Shown piece by piece: positions 27,814 through 36,665 of a stretch of 50,793 nt of DNA (positions are counted from its first letter, which is position 1; every line of letters starts with the position of its first letter). The notes beneath the pieces are model-generated. The model searched no databases. It was given only the letters and a program-made list of their open reading frames with translations, and was not told the DNA's origin. A program made the translations under genes and the position numbers. Source of the stretch: Mycobacteriales bacterium (lineage in GTDB: Bacteria; Actinomycetota; Actinomycetes; Mycobacteriales; SCTD01). The stretch spans positions 72,211-123,003 of the forward strand of contig JAUJOY010000008.1 in NCBI GenBank assembly GCA_030447385.1, read 5' to 3'.

Positions 27814-28323
27814 GTGGCCGCCGACACCTCCACGCTGACCGTACTGGCCGTGGGCTTCTCGGTCTTCGCGCTCGTCGTGGTGGTGGCGCTGGCCGTCCGG
27901 GTCGGCAAGCTGATCCGCACCTACGACGCTCTCGTCGGGGGCGACGAGCAGTCCTCCTTCGTGGCCGCGGTGGGGCGCCAGACCGCGAGGGCTGCGCGTG
28001 CGGCGGACGAGGTGAGCCGGCTGCGCGAGGAGCTGGCGGCGGTGCGCAGCGGCCTGTCCGACGTCGTGCGGCACGTCGCTGTCGCGCGCTACGACGCGTT
28101 CTCCGACCAGGGTGGCGCCCTGTCGTTCTCGGTGGCGCTGCTCGACGACCGCGGCGACGGTGTGGTGCTCACCTCCATCAACGCCCGGTCCGAGACCCGC
28201 ACGTACGTCCGCGAGATCCGCGGCGGAGCCAGCGAGCAGGCGCTCTCGCCGGAGGAGCGCGACGTGCTGGCCGAAGCGCGACGTGCGGCCCCCTCCCCCG
28301 CCGGCAGCGGCCGGGGAGCCTGA
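27814..28323 (+). CDS. DUF4446 family membrane protein
   Basis: The 169-residue product has one N-terminal transmembrane helix (about residues 6-27, VLAVGFSVFALVVVVALAV). A coiled-coil-like region (ADEVSRLREELAAVRSGL) follows, then the conserved DUF4446 core RYDAFSDQGGALSFSVALLD. Its function is unknown. The GTG at 27814 lies 11 nt after a TAGGGTT-type stretch. Its stop codon directly abuts the pheA start, so the two genes share a transcript. Confidence 0.88.
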   Translation: MAADTSTLTVLAVGFSVFALVVVVALAVRVGKLIRTYDALVGGDEQSSFVAAVGRQTARAARAADEVSRLREELAAVRSGLSDVVRHVAVARYDAFSDQGGALSFSVALLDDRGDGVVLTSINARSETRTYVREIRGGASEQALSPEERDVLAEARRAAPSPAGSGRGA

Positions 28324-29247
28324 GTGGGGGACGGGGCGCTGGGCTACCTGGGACCCGCCGGCACGTTCACCGAGGCGGCCCTGCGCACGCTGCCGGCGGC
28401 CGCGCAGGCCGAGCTCACGCCGTACGTCTCGGTCGCCGCCGCTCTCGAGGCCGTGCGCCGGGCGGAGGTGGACGGCGCCGTCGTGCCGCTGGAGAACTCC
28501 GTGGAGGGCTCGGTGTCGACCACGCTCGACGAACTCGCCCACGGCTCGCCGCTGCAGGTGACCCGGGAGGTCCTGCTGCCGGTCCGGTTCGTGCTGCTCG
28601 GCCGCGGTGACATCCCGCAGCCCGACCTGCGGGTCGTCGCGACCCATCCGCACGCCGAGGCGCAGTGCCGTCGCTGGCTGCGCGAGAACGTCCCGCAGGC
28701 CGAGGTCGTGCTCGCCCCCTCGACGGCGGACGCCGCCCGGGCGGTGTCCGAGGGCCGCTACGACGCCGCGATCGCCGCCCCCATCGCGGCGGACCACTAC
28801 GGCCTCTCGGTGCTCGCCGCCGACGTGCAGGACAGCGCCGGCGCCGTCACGCGGTTCGTGCTCGTGCGCCGGCCGGGGCCGCTTCCCGAGCCGACCGGCG
28901 CGGATCGCACGAGCCTGTTCGCCTTCATCCGGGAGGACCACCCGGGGGCGCTGCTCGAGGTGCTGACGGAGTTCGCCGTACGCGGGATCAACCTGTCGCG
29001 GATCGAGTCGCGGCCAGAAGGCGACCAGCTCGGCCGCTACTTCTTCTCGGTCGACTGCGAGGGCCATGTCGCGGACGCGCGGGTCGGCGAGGCGTTGTCG
29101 GCGCTGCGTCGGGTGTGCGCCGACGTGCGGGTGCTGGGCAGCTATCCGCGCGCCGACAGCCGCCTGACGTCGGTGCGGCCGGGCACCTCCGACACCGACT
29201 TCCGGGATGCGGCCGACTGGCTGGCGCGCCTGCGCCAGGGCGGATGA
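28324..29247 (+). CDS. pheA: Prephenate dehydratase
   Basis: This enzyme converts prephenate to phenylpyruvate, the committed step to phenylalanine. The 307-residue product opens with GYLGPAGTFTEAAL. It has VVPLENSVEGSV and the catalytic TRF motif (AGAVTRFVLV, about residue 176). It ends in an ACT domain (GALLEVLTEFAVRGINLSRIESRP) for feedback control by phenylalanine. No chorismate mutase domain is fused. The GTG follows the DUF4446 stop without a gap. serS follows after 41 nt. This order is common in actinobacteria. Confidence 0.95.
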   Translation: MGDGALGYLGPAGTFTEAALRTLPAAAQAELTPYVSVAAALEAVRRAEVDGAVVPLENSVEGSVSTTLDELAHGSPLQVTREVLLPVRFVLLGRGDIPQPDLRVVATHPHAEAQCRRWLRENVPQAEVVLAPSTADAARAVSEGRYDAAIAAPIAADHYGLSVLAADVQDSAGAVTRFVLVRRPGPLPEPTGADRTSLFAFIREDHPGALLEVLTEFAVRGINLSRIESRPEGDQLGRYFFSVDCEGHVADARVGEALSALRRVCADVRVLGSYPRADSRLTSVRPGTSDTDFRDAADWLARLRQGG

Positions 29248-29288
29248 TCGGTTCCCGCCGCCGGTAGCCTCGACAGGGTGACCGGCCT

Positions 29289-30545
29289 GTGATCGACCTC
29301 CGCCTCCTGCGCGAGGACCCGGAGCGCGTACGCGCCTCGCAGCGCGCGCGGCAGGCCGACCCGGGGCTGGTGGACGCGCTGCTGGCCGCCGACGAGGCCC
29401 GCCGCGCCGCGGTCACGGCCGCCGACAGCCTGCGGACCGAGCAGAAGGCGGCGTCCACCGCGGTACGCGGCGCCTCCGCCGAGGAGCGTCCGGCGATCCT
29501 GGACCGGGCCAAGGCCCTGGCTGCGCAGGTGAAGGCGGCCGAGGCCGCCCAGGCAGAGGCCGACCTCGCGCTGCGCAGCGCCGCCCTGGCCCTGCCCAAC
29601 ACGGTGCTCGACGGTGTCCCGCCGGGCGGTGAGCAGGACTTCGTCGTGCTCGAGCAGGTCGGCCAGATCCCGTCGTACGACTTCCCGGTGAAGGACCACC
29701 TCGATCTCGGCACGGCCCTCGCCGCCATCGACACCGAGCGGGGGGCGAAGGTGAGCGGCAGCCGGTTCGCCTTCCTCACCGGCTGGGGGGCGCTGCTGGA
29801 GCTGGCGCTGGTCAACCTGGCGATGGGGGCGGCGGTCGAGGCGGGGTTCACCCCGGTCATCGCCCCGGCGCTGGTGCGTCCCGAGGCGATGGAGGGCACC
29901 GGATTCCTCGGCGCGCACGCCGCGGAGGTCTACCAGCTGGAGGGCGACGACCTCTACCTCGTCGGGACCTCGGAGGTGCCGCTCGCGGCGTTCCACTCCG
30001 GGGAGGTGGTCGACGAGCTCCCCTACCGCTACGCCGGTTTCTCCTCGTGCTTCCGCCGCGAGGCCGGCAGCCACGGCAGGGACACCCGCGGCATCATCCG
30101 GGTGCACCAGTTCGAGAAGGTCGAGCTGTTCAGCCTGGTCGCGCCTGCCGACGCCGACGCCGAGCACCTGCGGCTGCTGGCGTACGAGAAGGCCTTCCTG
30201 TCCCTGCTCGAGCTGCCGTTCCGCGTGATCGACGTGGCTGCAGGGGATCTCGGTACGTCCGCTGCGCGCAAGTACGACTGCGAGGCCTGGCTGCCGTCGC
30301 AGGAGCGCTGGCTGGAGCTGACCTCGACCAGCAACTGCACCGACTTCCAGGCCCGGCGCCTGGGGATCCGCTCGCGAGGTGAGCAGGGCCTCGCGCCGGT
30401 AGCGACGCTGAACGGCACGGCGTGCGCGACCTTCCGCACGATCGCGGTGCTGCTCGAGGTGCACCAGCGGGCGGACGGCTCGGTGCACGTGCCCGAGGCT
30501 CTGCGGCCCTACCTCGCCGGGCGCAAGGAGCTGCTGCCGCAGTGA
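29289..30545 (+). CDS. serS: Seryl-tRNA synthetase
   Basis: This class II aminoacyl-tRNA synthetase of 418 residues has an N-terminal antiparallel coiled coil (about residues 28-100) that binds the long arm of tRNA-Ser. The catalytic domain follows, with motif 2 in [15 protein letters not shown] and HQFEKVELF. Motif 3 is in [17 protein letters not shown]. The GTG at 29289 begins [14 protein letters not shown], as expected. Its stop overlaps the start of the next gene (GTGA). A tRNA-Ser gene lies at the far end of the window but is not linked in transcription. Confidence 0.97.
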   Translation: MIDLRLLREDPERVRASQRARQADPGLVDALLAADEARRAAVTAADSLRTEQKAASTAVRGASAEERPAILDRAKALAAQVKAAEAAQAEADLALRSAALALPNTVLDGVPPGGEQDFVVLEQVGQIPSYDFPVKDHLDLGTALAAIDTERGAKVSGSRFAFLTGWGALLELALVNLAMGAAVEAGFTPVIAPALVRPEAMEGTGFLGAHAAEVYQLEGDDLYLVGTSEVPLAAFHSGEVVDELPYRYAGFSSCFRREAGSHGRDTRGIIRVHQFEKVELFSLVAPADADAEHLRLLAYEKAFLSLLELPFRVIDVAAGDLGTSAARKYDCEAWLPSQERWLELTSTSNCTDFQARRLGIRSRGEQGLAPVATLNGTACATFRTIAVLLEVHQRADGSVHVPEALRPYLAGRKELLPQ

Positions 30546-31330
30546 CGCCGAGGTTGGTGGCCTGCGACCTCGACGGCACCCTGGTTCGCAGTGACGGGTC
30601 GGTGTCGCCCCGCACGCGCGAGGCGCTGGCCGAGGTGGAGAAGGCCGGCGTCCTGTTCGTCATGGTGACCGGCCGGCCGCCGCGGTGGATGGCGCAGGTG
30701 GCCGACCAGACCGGGCACCGCGGGCTCGCGGTGTGCGCCAACGGGGCCCTCGTCTACGACCTGCACACCGAGCAGGTGGTGCGTACGAACGTCCTCGACG
30801 CCGCCGCCGCTGGACAGGTGGTGGCGGCGCTGCGCGAGGAGCTGCCGGGCATCTCGTTCGCCGTCGAGCGCGGGGCCGGTGGGTTCGCGCGCGAGCCGGC
30901 GTACGTCCCGCGCTTCGACAACGAGTCGCCCCTGCGGGTCGCCCCGGTCGAGGAGCTGCTCGAGCAGGGGGTCGTCAAGCTGCTGGCGCGGCACGAGTCC
31001 TTCGGCTCCGACGAGCTGCTGCTGCAGGCGCGCGCGCGCGTCGGCACGCTTGCGGAGTGCACGCACTCCTCGCTCGACGGACTGCTCGAGATCAGCGCCA
31101 CGGGGGTCTCGAAGGCCTCGGGACTGGCCTCGCTCGCGAAGGAGTGGGGGGTGGACGCGGCGCAGGTGGTGGCGTTCGGAGACATGCCCAACGACCTGCC
31201 GATGCTCGCCTGGGCAGGCCACTCGGTCGGCATGGCCAACGGCCATCCCGACGTCCTCGCCGCGGTCGACGAGGTCACCGCGTCCAACGACGAGGACGGC
31301 GTCGCGAAGGTTCTCGACCGGTGGTTCTGA
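30542..31330 (+). CDS. HAD superfamily (Cof-type) hydrolase
   Basis: This phosphatase of 262 residues has the nucleophile motif [13 protein letters not shown] at the start, then VMVTGRPP (motif II), a type IIB cap, the conserved lysine in [11 protein letters not shown], and [11 protein letters not shown] (motif IV). These are typical of the Cof/YbiV-like group that acts on sugar phosphates or flavin nucleotides. The exact substrate is unknown. The GTG at 30542 overlaps the serS stop by 4 nt, so translation is coupled. It converges with bpa, leaving 9 nt between the stops. Confidence 0.92.
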   Translation: MTPRLVACDLDGTLVRSDGSVSPRTREALAEVEKAGVLFVMVTGRPPRWMAQVADQTGHRGLAVCANGALVYDLHTEQVVRTNVLDAAAAGQVVAALREELPGISFAVERGAGGFAREPAYVPRFDNESPLRVAPVEELLEQGVVKLLARHESFGSDELLLQARARVGTLAECTHSSLDGLLEISATGVSKASGLASLAKEWGVDAAQVVAFGDMPNDLPMLAWAGHSVGMANGHPDVLAAVDEVTASNDEDGVAKVLDRWF

Positions 31331-31339
31331 CGCCAGGTC

Positions 31340-31888
31340 CTAGAGGTACTGCCCCGTCCCCGGCACGCCGGGCCGGGCCGGCGCCTCCATGGCACCGGGC
31401 GGCAGCGCAGGGCGGCCGCGCATCTGCTCGAGCTGCACCCGCGCGGCCATCTGCTGGGCGAACAGCGCGGTCTGGATGCCGTGGAACAGCCCCTCCAGCC
31501 AGCCCACCAGCTGCGCCTGGGCGATCCGGAGCTCGCTGTCGGAGGGCACCGTCTCGTCGGTGAACGGCAGTGACAGCCGCTCCAGCTCCTCGCGCAGCTC
31601 GGGTGCCAGCCCCTCCTCCAGCTCCGAGATCGAGCTCTGGTGGATCTCGCGCAGCCGGGTCCGCGCGGCCTCGTCGAGCGGCGCGGACCGCACCTCGTCG
31701 AGCAGCTGCTTCACCATCGCGCCGATGCGCATCACCTTCGCCGGCTGGGCGATCTGGTCGGCGGGGCTCTGCTGCCGGGACTGCTCGACCGAGCCGTCCT
31801 CGCCGACCATGACGGTGCCGATCGGCTCTCCGTTCGCACCGGAGATGACCACCTGCTGCTGCTCGGGCTGCTCGGGCTGCTCGCTCAT
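31340..31888 (-). CDS. bpa: Bacterial proteasome activator
   Basis: Bpa (PafE) forms rings that open the 20S proteasome gate without ATP, in actinobacteria. The 182-residue product has a glutamine-rich N terminus and a helical core (VMRIGAMVKQLLDEVRSAPLDEA, LVGWLEGLFHGIQTALFAQQM). It ends in GQYL, the C-terminal motif that docks into the proteasome. The ATG at 31888 is clear. Its presence implies that the genome encodes a 20S proteasome, which lies outside this window. Confidence 0.93.
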   Translation of the reverse strand: MSEQPEQPEQQQVVISGANGEPIGTVMVGEDGSVEQSRQQSPADQIAQPAKVMRIGAMVKQLLDEVRSAPLDEAARTRLREIHQSSISELEEGLAPELREELERLSLPFTDETVPSDSELRIAQAQLVGWLEGLFHGIQTALFAQQMAARVQLEQMRGRPALPPGAMEAPARPGVPGTGQYL

Positions 31889-31945
31889 GGCAGCGATCCT
31901 GCCCCACAGCGTGAACGCTGCACCTGTTCGGGGGAGGGTGCGGTC

Positions 31946-33130
31946 ATGAGCTGGGACGTGGACGCCGTGCGCCGGGACTTCCCCGCGCTGGCCGAGGGGC
32001 TGGCCCACTTCGACGGACCGGGAGGTACGCAGGTCCCCTCGGCCGTGAGCGGCGCGGTTGCGGAGGCCATGCGCTCGGCGGTGTCGAACCGGCACGGCCC
32101 CTTCGCGAGCAGCCATCGGGCCGACGGCCTGGTGGACGAGGCGCGGGCGGCCGTGGCGGACCTCGTCGGCGGCGACCCGGCCGGCGTCGTGCTGGGGCAG
32201 TCGATGACCGCCAACACCTACGTCCTGGCCGGAGCCCTGGCCCGCACCTGGCGCCAGGGCGACGAGGTCGTGCTGTCGCGGCTGGACCACGACGCGAACA
32301 TCCGCCCCTGGGTGCAGGCGGCCGCCCGCACCGGCCTCGCCGTGCGCTGGGCCGAGGTCGACCCCGAGACGACGGAGCTCGCTGTGGAGCAGTACGACGC
32401 GCTGCTCAGCGAGCGGACCCGGCTCGTGGCCGTGCCCTCGGCGAGCAACGCCGTCGGCACCCGTCCGGACGTACGCGCCATCGCCGATCGGGCTCATGCC
32501 GTCGGAGCCCTGGTGCACGTGGACGGCGTCGCCGGCACCCCGCACCACCCGGCCGACATGCGCGAGCTCGGCGCGGACCTCTACGCCACCTCCGCCTACA
32601 AGTGGTACGGCCCCCACCTGGGCTGCACCGTCGCCGACCCGGCGCTGCTGGAGAAGCTCCGCCCGGACAAGCTGCTGCCGAGCAGCGACGACGTGCCTGA
32701 CCGCTTCGAGCTCGGCACCCCCAGCCTTGCCCTGCACGCCGGCGTCACGGCGGCCGTCGACTGGATCGCCTCGCACGGCGAGGGGACGACCCGGCGGGAG
32801 CGGGTGCTGAGCGCGATGCGCTCCCTCGCGGGTCACGAGGCTGTGGTGTTCGGCCGCCTGCTCGACGGTCTGGCTGCCCGCGACGACGTCACAGTGGTGG
32901 GCGCGCCGGCCCGGCGTACCCCGACGGTCGCCTTCACCGTCGCCGGCCGCAGCCCGCAGCAGGTCAGCGGGGACCTCGGCGACCGGGGGGTCTGCGTGTG
33001 GGCGGGCAACTACTACGCCGTCGAGCTGATGACCGCACTCGGCCTCGAGCACTCCGGCGGGGCCGTACGCGCTGGTGTGGTCTGCTACTCGACGGCCGCC
33101 GAAGTCGACCGGCTTCTCGCTGCTCTGTAA
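31946..33130 (+). CDS. Cysteine desulfurase-like PLP protein (class V aminotransferase family)
   Basis: The 394-residue PLP enzyme has the cofactor lysine in ATSAYKWYGPH, HVDGVAGTPHHP for the ring-stacking Asp/His region, and SRLDHDANIRPW early on. Unlike true cysteine desulfurases, it shows no obvious catalytic cysteine in the active-site loop. It matches the cysteine desulfurase-like group whose reaction is unknown. The ATG at 31946 follows GGGAGGG. The next gene starts 8 nt after its stop, so the two form an operon. Confidence 0.87.
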   Translation: MSWDVDAVRRDFPALAEGLAHFDGPGGTQVPSAVSGAVAEAMRSAVSNRHGPFASSHRADGLVDEARAAVADLVGGDPAGVVLGQSMTANTYVLAGALARTWRQGDEVVLSRLDHDANIRPWVQAAARTGLAVRWAEVDPETTELAVEQYDALLSERTRLVAVPSASNAVGTRPDVRAIADRAHAVGALVHVDGVAGTPHHPADMRELGADLYATSAYKWYGPHLGCTVADPALLEKLRPDKLLPSSDDVPDRFELGTPSLALHAGVTAAVDWIASHGEGTTRRERVLSAMRSLAGHEAVVFGRLLDGLAARDDVTVVGAPARRTPTVAFTVAGRSPQQVSGDLGDRGVCVWAGNYYAVELMTALGLEHSGGAVRAGVVCYSTAAEVDRLLAAL

Positions 33131-33138
33131 GGAGTCTC

Positions 33139-33984
33139 GTGGAACCCGTGGTCAGCCGGAAGATGTGGCGCAGCCTCGAGCCGGTGCACGCGCAGGTCTA
33201 CTTCGCGCCGGAGAACCAGGAGGAGTACACCGCGCTCGGCTTCGACCTGCAGGCCAACCGCGGGTGGGGCTACTTCCCGGCGCGGGCCGCGGCCCTCGGC
33301 GCGGTGACGGCGGCGACCGTGCAGGCGACGTTCTTCAGCTTCTCCGCCACGGCCGCGACGTTCGGGATGGACCGGGCCTGGGAGATCGCGTCGCCGCAGC
33401 AGCTGATCGAGGCGCGCTACCGCGGCGCAGACCGCGCGTTGCGCCGGATGTGCGGCGACCTGCTCCACAGCCCCGACGTGAGCGAGGCGGCCGGTCTCGC
33501 GCGCACCGCGACGCAGGGCTGCACTCCGTACGGGCGGCCCCTGGCGGCGGCGCACGCCGCCGTTGCCTGGCCGGACAGCCCGCACCTGCAGCTGTTCCAC
33601 GCCGTGACGGTGCTGCGGGAGTTCCGCGGCGACGGGCACATCGCGGCTCTGGTCTGCGAGGGGATCAGCGGGCTCGATGCTGCCGTGATGCACGTGGCGC
33701 AGGGCGATGCGTGGACCCGCGAGCCGCTGCGCAAGACCCGCGTCTACACCAGCGAGGAGTGGGACGCGGCCTGCGCCGGGCTGCGCGACCGCGGCTGGCT
33801 CGACGAGCAGGACGGCTTCACCGCCGCCGGCCGGGAGGTGCGGCAGCGGATCGAGGACCGCACCGACGTCCTGGCGCTGCCGCCGTGGGAGCACCTCGGC
33901 GAGCAGGGGTGCGCGCGGCTGCGGGAGCTCGTCCGCCCGCTGTCGACGGCGATCGTCGACGCCGGGGGCGTGCGGATCAGGTAG
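33139..33984 (+). CDS. SCO6745 family protein, likely helical DNA-binding-type
   Basis: The 281-residue product belongs to a conserved actinobacterial family known only by its Streptomyces name. It begins EPVVSRKMWRSLEPVHAQVYFAPE. It is helical and has a winged-helix-like segment near residues 190-235 (YTSEEWDAACAGLRDRGWL, ...GFTAAGREVRQRIEDRTD). The short element GFTAAGRE recalls MarR-like ends. There is no direct evidence of DNA binding. The GTG at 33139 follows AAGGAG at 4 nt. It is cotranscribed with the PLP gene. Confidence 0.82.
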   Translation: MEPVVSRKMWRSLEPVHAQVYFAPENQEEYTALGFDLQANRGWGYFPARAAALGAVTAATVQATFFSFSATAATFGMDRAWEIASPQQLIEARYRGADRALRRMCGDLLHSPDVSEAAGLARTATQGCTPYGRPLAAAHAAVAWPDSPHLQLFHAVTVLREFRGDGHIAALVCEGISGLDAAVMHVAQGDAWTREPLRKTRVYTSEEWDAACAGLRDRGWLDEQDGFTAAGREVRQRIEDRTDVLALPPWEHLGEQGCARLRELVRPLSTAIVDAGGVRIR

Positions 33985-34083
33985 GCCGTGCGGTGGCCGG
34001 CAGGGGCCGGGATGGCCCTCGGTGGCGGACTATGCGTGCTCAGGACGGGTAAGGACGACGGCAAACGACTACTGGAGGACGGC

Positions 34084-34278
34084 ATGGGCGCAGAACCGTT
34101 CCGGCACAACGACCTGGGTGGCACCGCCGGTGGCTTTCTGATCGCGGTCGTGATCTTGGCTCTGGTCGCCGTGGGCGCCTTCTTCGTCCTCGGCGGGAGC
34201 GCCGACATCGACGCCGACGTCAACGCGCCGTCGGTGGATGTCAGCAGCAGCCCCGCCCCGAGTGCCAGGGCCAGCTAG
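34084..34278 (+). CDS. Small single-pass membrane protein
   Basis: The 64-residue product has one hydrophobic helix (about residues 17-36, GFLIAVVILALVAVGAFFVL). A short exported acidic, serine- and alanine-rich tail (DIDADVNAPSVDV) follows. The ATG at 34084 follows GGAGG at 5 nt, which supports real translation. It has no recognisable family. The stop is shared in CTAG with the convergent isochorismatase gene. Confidence 0.72.
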   Translation: MGAEPFRHNDLGGTAGGFLIAVVILALVAVGAFFVLGGSADIDADVNAPSVDVSSSPAPSARAS

Positions 34279-34838
34279 CCCGCCGTCACACCGAAGTCGA
34301 CGGAGTCGGCGGGCACCACCCCACCGCGCCGACCGGGGGCCGACTGGTACTGCCAGTACAGGTTCGTGTGGGCGATGACCTGCTCAGGGGGCGGAGCGCC
34401 CCACTCGCTCTGGTCCTGCGTCGTGTGAGCGTCCTTGACCAGCGTCGCGTCGTATCCGCGGACGATCGCGCCGTGCAAGGTCGAGCGGATGCAGGCATCG
34501 GTCTGCGCGCCGGTGACGAAAAGGTGCCCGACCCTGCGCTCGGCCAGCACGGTCTCGAGGTCCGTGTCCTCGAACGAGTCGCCGAACCTCTTGTGGATCA
34601 GCGGCTCCGAGTCCTGCGGTGTCAGCTGCGCGACGTACTGCCAGCCGTCGCTGTCGACCGGCAGGCCCTCGTCGGAGTGCTGGACCCAGATCACGGGCGC
34701 ACCGACGACGCGTGCCATGTCCACCAGCGCAGTGATGTTGGCAATCACACCGTCCCGGTCGTGTGCGGCGGCGACGACGTCGTTCTGGACGTCGATCACG
34801 AGCAGCGCCGTGTTGGGGCGGTCGGACAGGCTCGTCAT
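34275..34838 (-). CDS. Isochorismatase-family cysteine hydrolase
   Basis: The 187-residue hydrolase has the family triad: Asp16 in LLVIDVQND, Lys in IHKRFGDSF, and Cys in VTGAQTDACIRST. The cis-peptide turn before the cysteine is normal. These proteins act on amides such as nicotinamide, N-carbamoyl compounds or isochorismate. The substrate is not evident from the neighbours. The ATG at 34838 is clear. Confidence 0.9.
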   Translation of the reverse strand: MTSLSDRPNTALLVIDVQNDVVAAAHDRDGVIANITALVDMARVVGAPVIWVQHSDEGLPVDSDGWQYVAQLTPQDSEPLIHKRFGDSFEDTDLETVLAERRVGHLFVTGAQTDACIRSTLHGAIVRGYDATLVKDAHTTQDQSEWGAPPPEQVIAHTNLYWQYQSAPGRRGGVVPADSVDFGVTAG

Positions 34839-34999
34839 GGTGCTCTCCTCGAGGCTCGTCCCGGACGCCGTCCAGGTTAGGGCCGGACCGGTGGCCTACG
34901 GTCTAGTGGTGGATCTGGCCGGCGCCCTGGCGCCCTGGACCCCGCTGTGTCTTGGCCGGTGGCCGGCCGGTGCCCTGTGCCGGATCGGCGGCTGAGCCC

Positions 35000-35461
35000 G
35001 TGCTCATCTGCACGCACGTGCTGGCCGGTGCCGTGATCGGGCGACTGCTCCAGCGGCCATTCGTCGCCGCGGCGGCGGGTGCCCTCAGCCACTTCGCGCT
35101 GGACAGCAGGCCGCACTGGGGACGTCCGTCGCCCGGCGCGCGCATGGACGACGTCACGCTGCGCGTGGCCGTCGCCGACGGGTTGAGCGGGCTCGGACTC
35201 ATCGCCGCGGTCGCGGCCACGACTCCGCAGCGCCACCTGGCGCCGGTCCTGGCGGGGATCGCCGGCAGCTGCCTGCCGGACCTCGACAAGCCGGCCGAGC
35301 TGTTCTTCGGCCGGTCGCCGTTCCCGGGGACGCTCGACGACTGGCACGCCAGGATCCAGCAGGAGCGCGCGGACCTGCTCGTTCGCGACGTGGTCGTCGC
35401 CGCGGGGCTGACCGCCCTCGTCCTGGCCGGGCTGCGGGCCGCGGCGCGAGGAAGCGGATAG
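35000..35461 (+). CDS. Small membrane protein with His/Asp motif (DUF457/YdjM-like)
   Basis: The 153-residue product has several hydrophobic segments and conserved-looking metal-site residues: TH at residues 5-6, SHFALDSRPHW, and LPDLDKP. This pattern occurs in YdjM-like membrane proteins annotated as metal-dependent hydrolases. The GTG at 35000 begins LICTHVLAGAVIGRLL. The ribosome binding site is weak, so the start is uncertain, and upstream in-frame codons look non-coding. No function is assigned. Confidence 0.68.
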   Translation: MLICTHVLAGAVIGRLLQRPFVAAAAGALSHFALDSRPHWGRPSPGARMDDVTLRVAVADGLSGLGLIAAVAATTPQRHLAPVLAGIAGSCLPDLDKPAELFFGRSPFPGTLDDWHARIQQERADLLVRDVVVAAGLTALVLAGLRAAARGSG

Positions 35462-35546
35462 CGGGCGGGAGGCCCGGCGCTGCGGTGCTCACGCCGCGAA
35501 CGCCTTTCGAGCGCTCCGGTCACGTGTCGAACGGACGAGCGGAGTC

Positions 35547-36530
35547 CTACGTCCGCACCCTGAGCAGGATCTTGCCGACGTGGGAGCTCGACTCCATGAG
35601 CCGGTGGGCGCCTGCGGCGTCCTCCAGCGCAAGCACCCGGTGGATCACCGGCCGGATCTCCCCCGCCTCCACGGCCGGCCAGACCGCACCGAGCACGGCC
35701 GACACGATGGCGGCCTTCTGAGCGGCCGGACGGCCTCGCAGCGACGTCGCGTGCACGCTGGCGCGCTTGGACAGCAGCACCCCGAGGTTCAGCTCGCCGG
35801 TCGCGCCGCCCTGCAACCCGATGACGACCAGCCGTCCGCCGGTGGCCAGGACCTGCACGTTGCGGGCGAGGTAGGAGGCCCCCATGTTGTCGAGCACCAC
35901 GTCGGCGCCGGCGCCCTCCGTCACCTCCCGGACCACCTCGACGAAGTCCTCGTCGCGGTACCGGATCGCCCGCTCGGCACCGAGCGCCTCGGCCCGGTCG
36001 GCCTTCTCGGCGGACCCGACCGTGCACAGCACTCGTGCCCCGTACCGCGCGGCCAGCTGTATCGCCATGGTGCCGATGCCGGATGTCCCACCGTGCACGA
36101 GCAGCACCTCACCAGGCTGCAGCGCCGCCAGCTGGAAGACGTTGGACCAGACGGTGCAGACCACCTCCGGAAGCGCCGCTGCCTCCTCGAGGCCGACCCC
36201 CGTCGGCACCGGCAGGAGCTGGCCCGCCGGGACGGCGACGAGCTCCGCGTACCCACCCCCGGACAGCAGCGCGCACACCTCGTCCCCCACGGCCCAGCCG
36301 GCGACCCCGGCCCCGAGCGCCGCGACCCGGCCCGAGCACTCGAGCCCCGGATAGGGCGAGCCACCGGGCGGAGGGGCGTAGAACCCTTGGCGCTGCAGCA
36401 CATCCGCCCGGTTGACACCGGCGGCCACGACCTCGACCAACACCTCGCCGGACCCGGCGGCCGGGTCCGCCACCTCGGCCGGCGTCAGGACGTCGGCGTC
36501 GCCGTACGTGGGGATCGTGACGGCCCGCAT
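35547..36530 (-). CDS. NAD(P)H:quinone oxidoreductase, zinc-free MDR family
   Basis: The 327-residue zeta-crystallin-type reductase has the start MRAVTIPTYGDADVL, the family run VNRADVLQRQGFYAPPPG, PGLECSGRV, and the nucleotide-binding fold VHGGTSGIGTMAIQLA. The zinc-binding cysteines of alcohol dehydrogenases are missing, as usual in this family. The ATG at 36530 is chosen over an earlier in-frame GTG at 36569, because homologues start at MRAV. The promoter must lie in the 135-nt divergent region that also holds palindrome copy 2. Confidence 0.93.
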   Translation of the reverse strand: MRAVTIPTYGDADVLTPAEVADPAAGSGEVLVEVVAAGVNRADVLQRQGFYAPPPGGSPYPGLECSGRVAALGAGVAGWAVGDEVCALLSGGGYAELVAVPAGQLLPVPTGVGLEEAAALPEVVCTVWSNVFQLAALQPGEVLLVHGGTSGIGTMAIQLAARYGARVLCTVGSAEKADRAEALGAERAIRYRDEDFVEVVREVTEGAGADVVLDNMGASYLARNVQVLATGGRLVVIGLQGGATGELNLGVLLSKRASVHATSLRGRPAAQKAAIVSAVLGAVWPAVEAGEIRPVIHRVLALEDAAGAHRLMESSSHVGKILLRVRT

Positions 36531-36579
36531 GGCGGCCAGCCTCCCACCCGACCCTCGCCGGCCACCCACCCTCAGCGGG

Positions 36580-36637
36580 GATCATGGAGCTGTTGCCCGC
36601 TCCGCACGCTCAGCGGCTGGGCAACAACTCCATGATC
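36580..36637. repeat. Palindromic intergenic element, copy 2
   Basis: The arms 36580-36598 (GATCATGGAGCTGTTGCCC) and 36619-36637 pair at 18 of 19 positions around a 20-nt loop. Its reverse complement contains GCTGAGCGTG in the loop, as in copy 1. It lies between divergent genes, 50 nt from the quinone reductase start, where a terminator would not be expected. Confidence 0.8.
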
Positions 36638-36665
36638 AGCGCAGCAGCAGGCAGGGAGCACTCTC

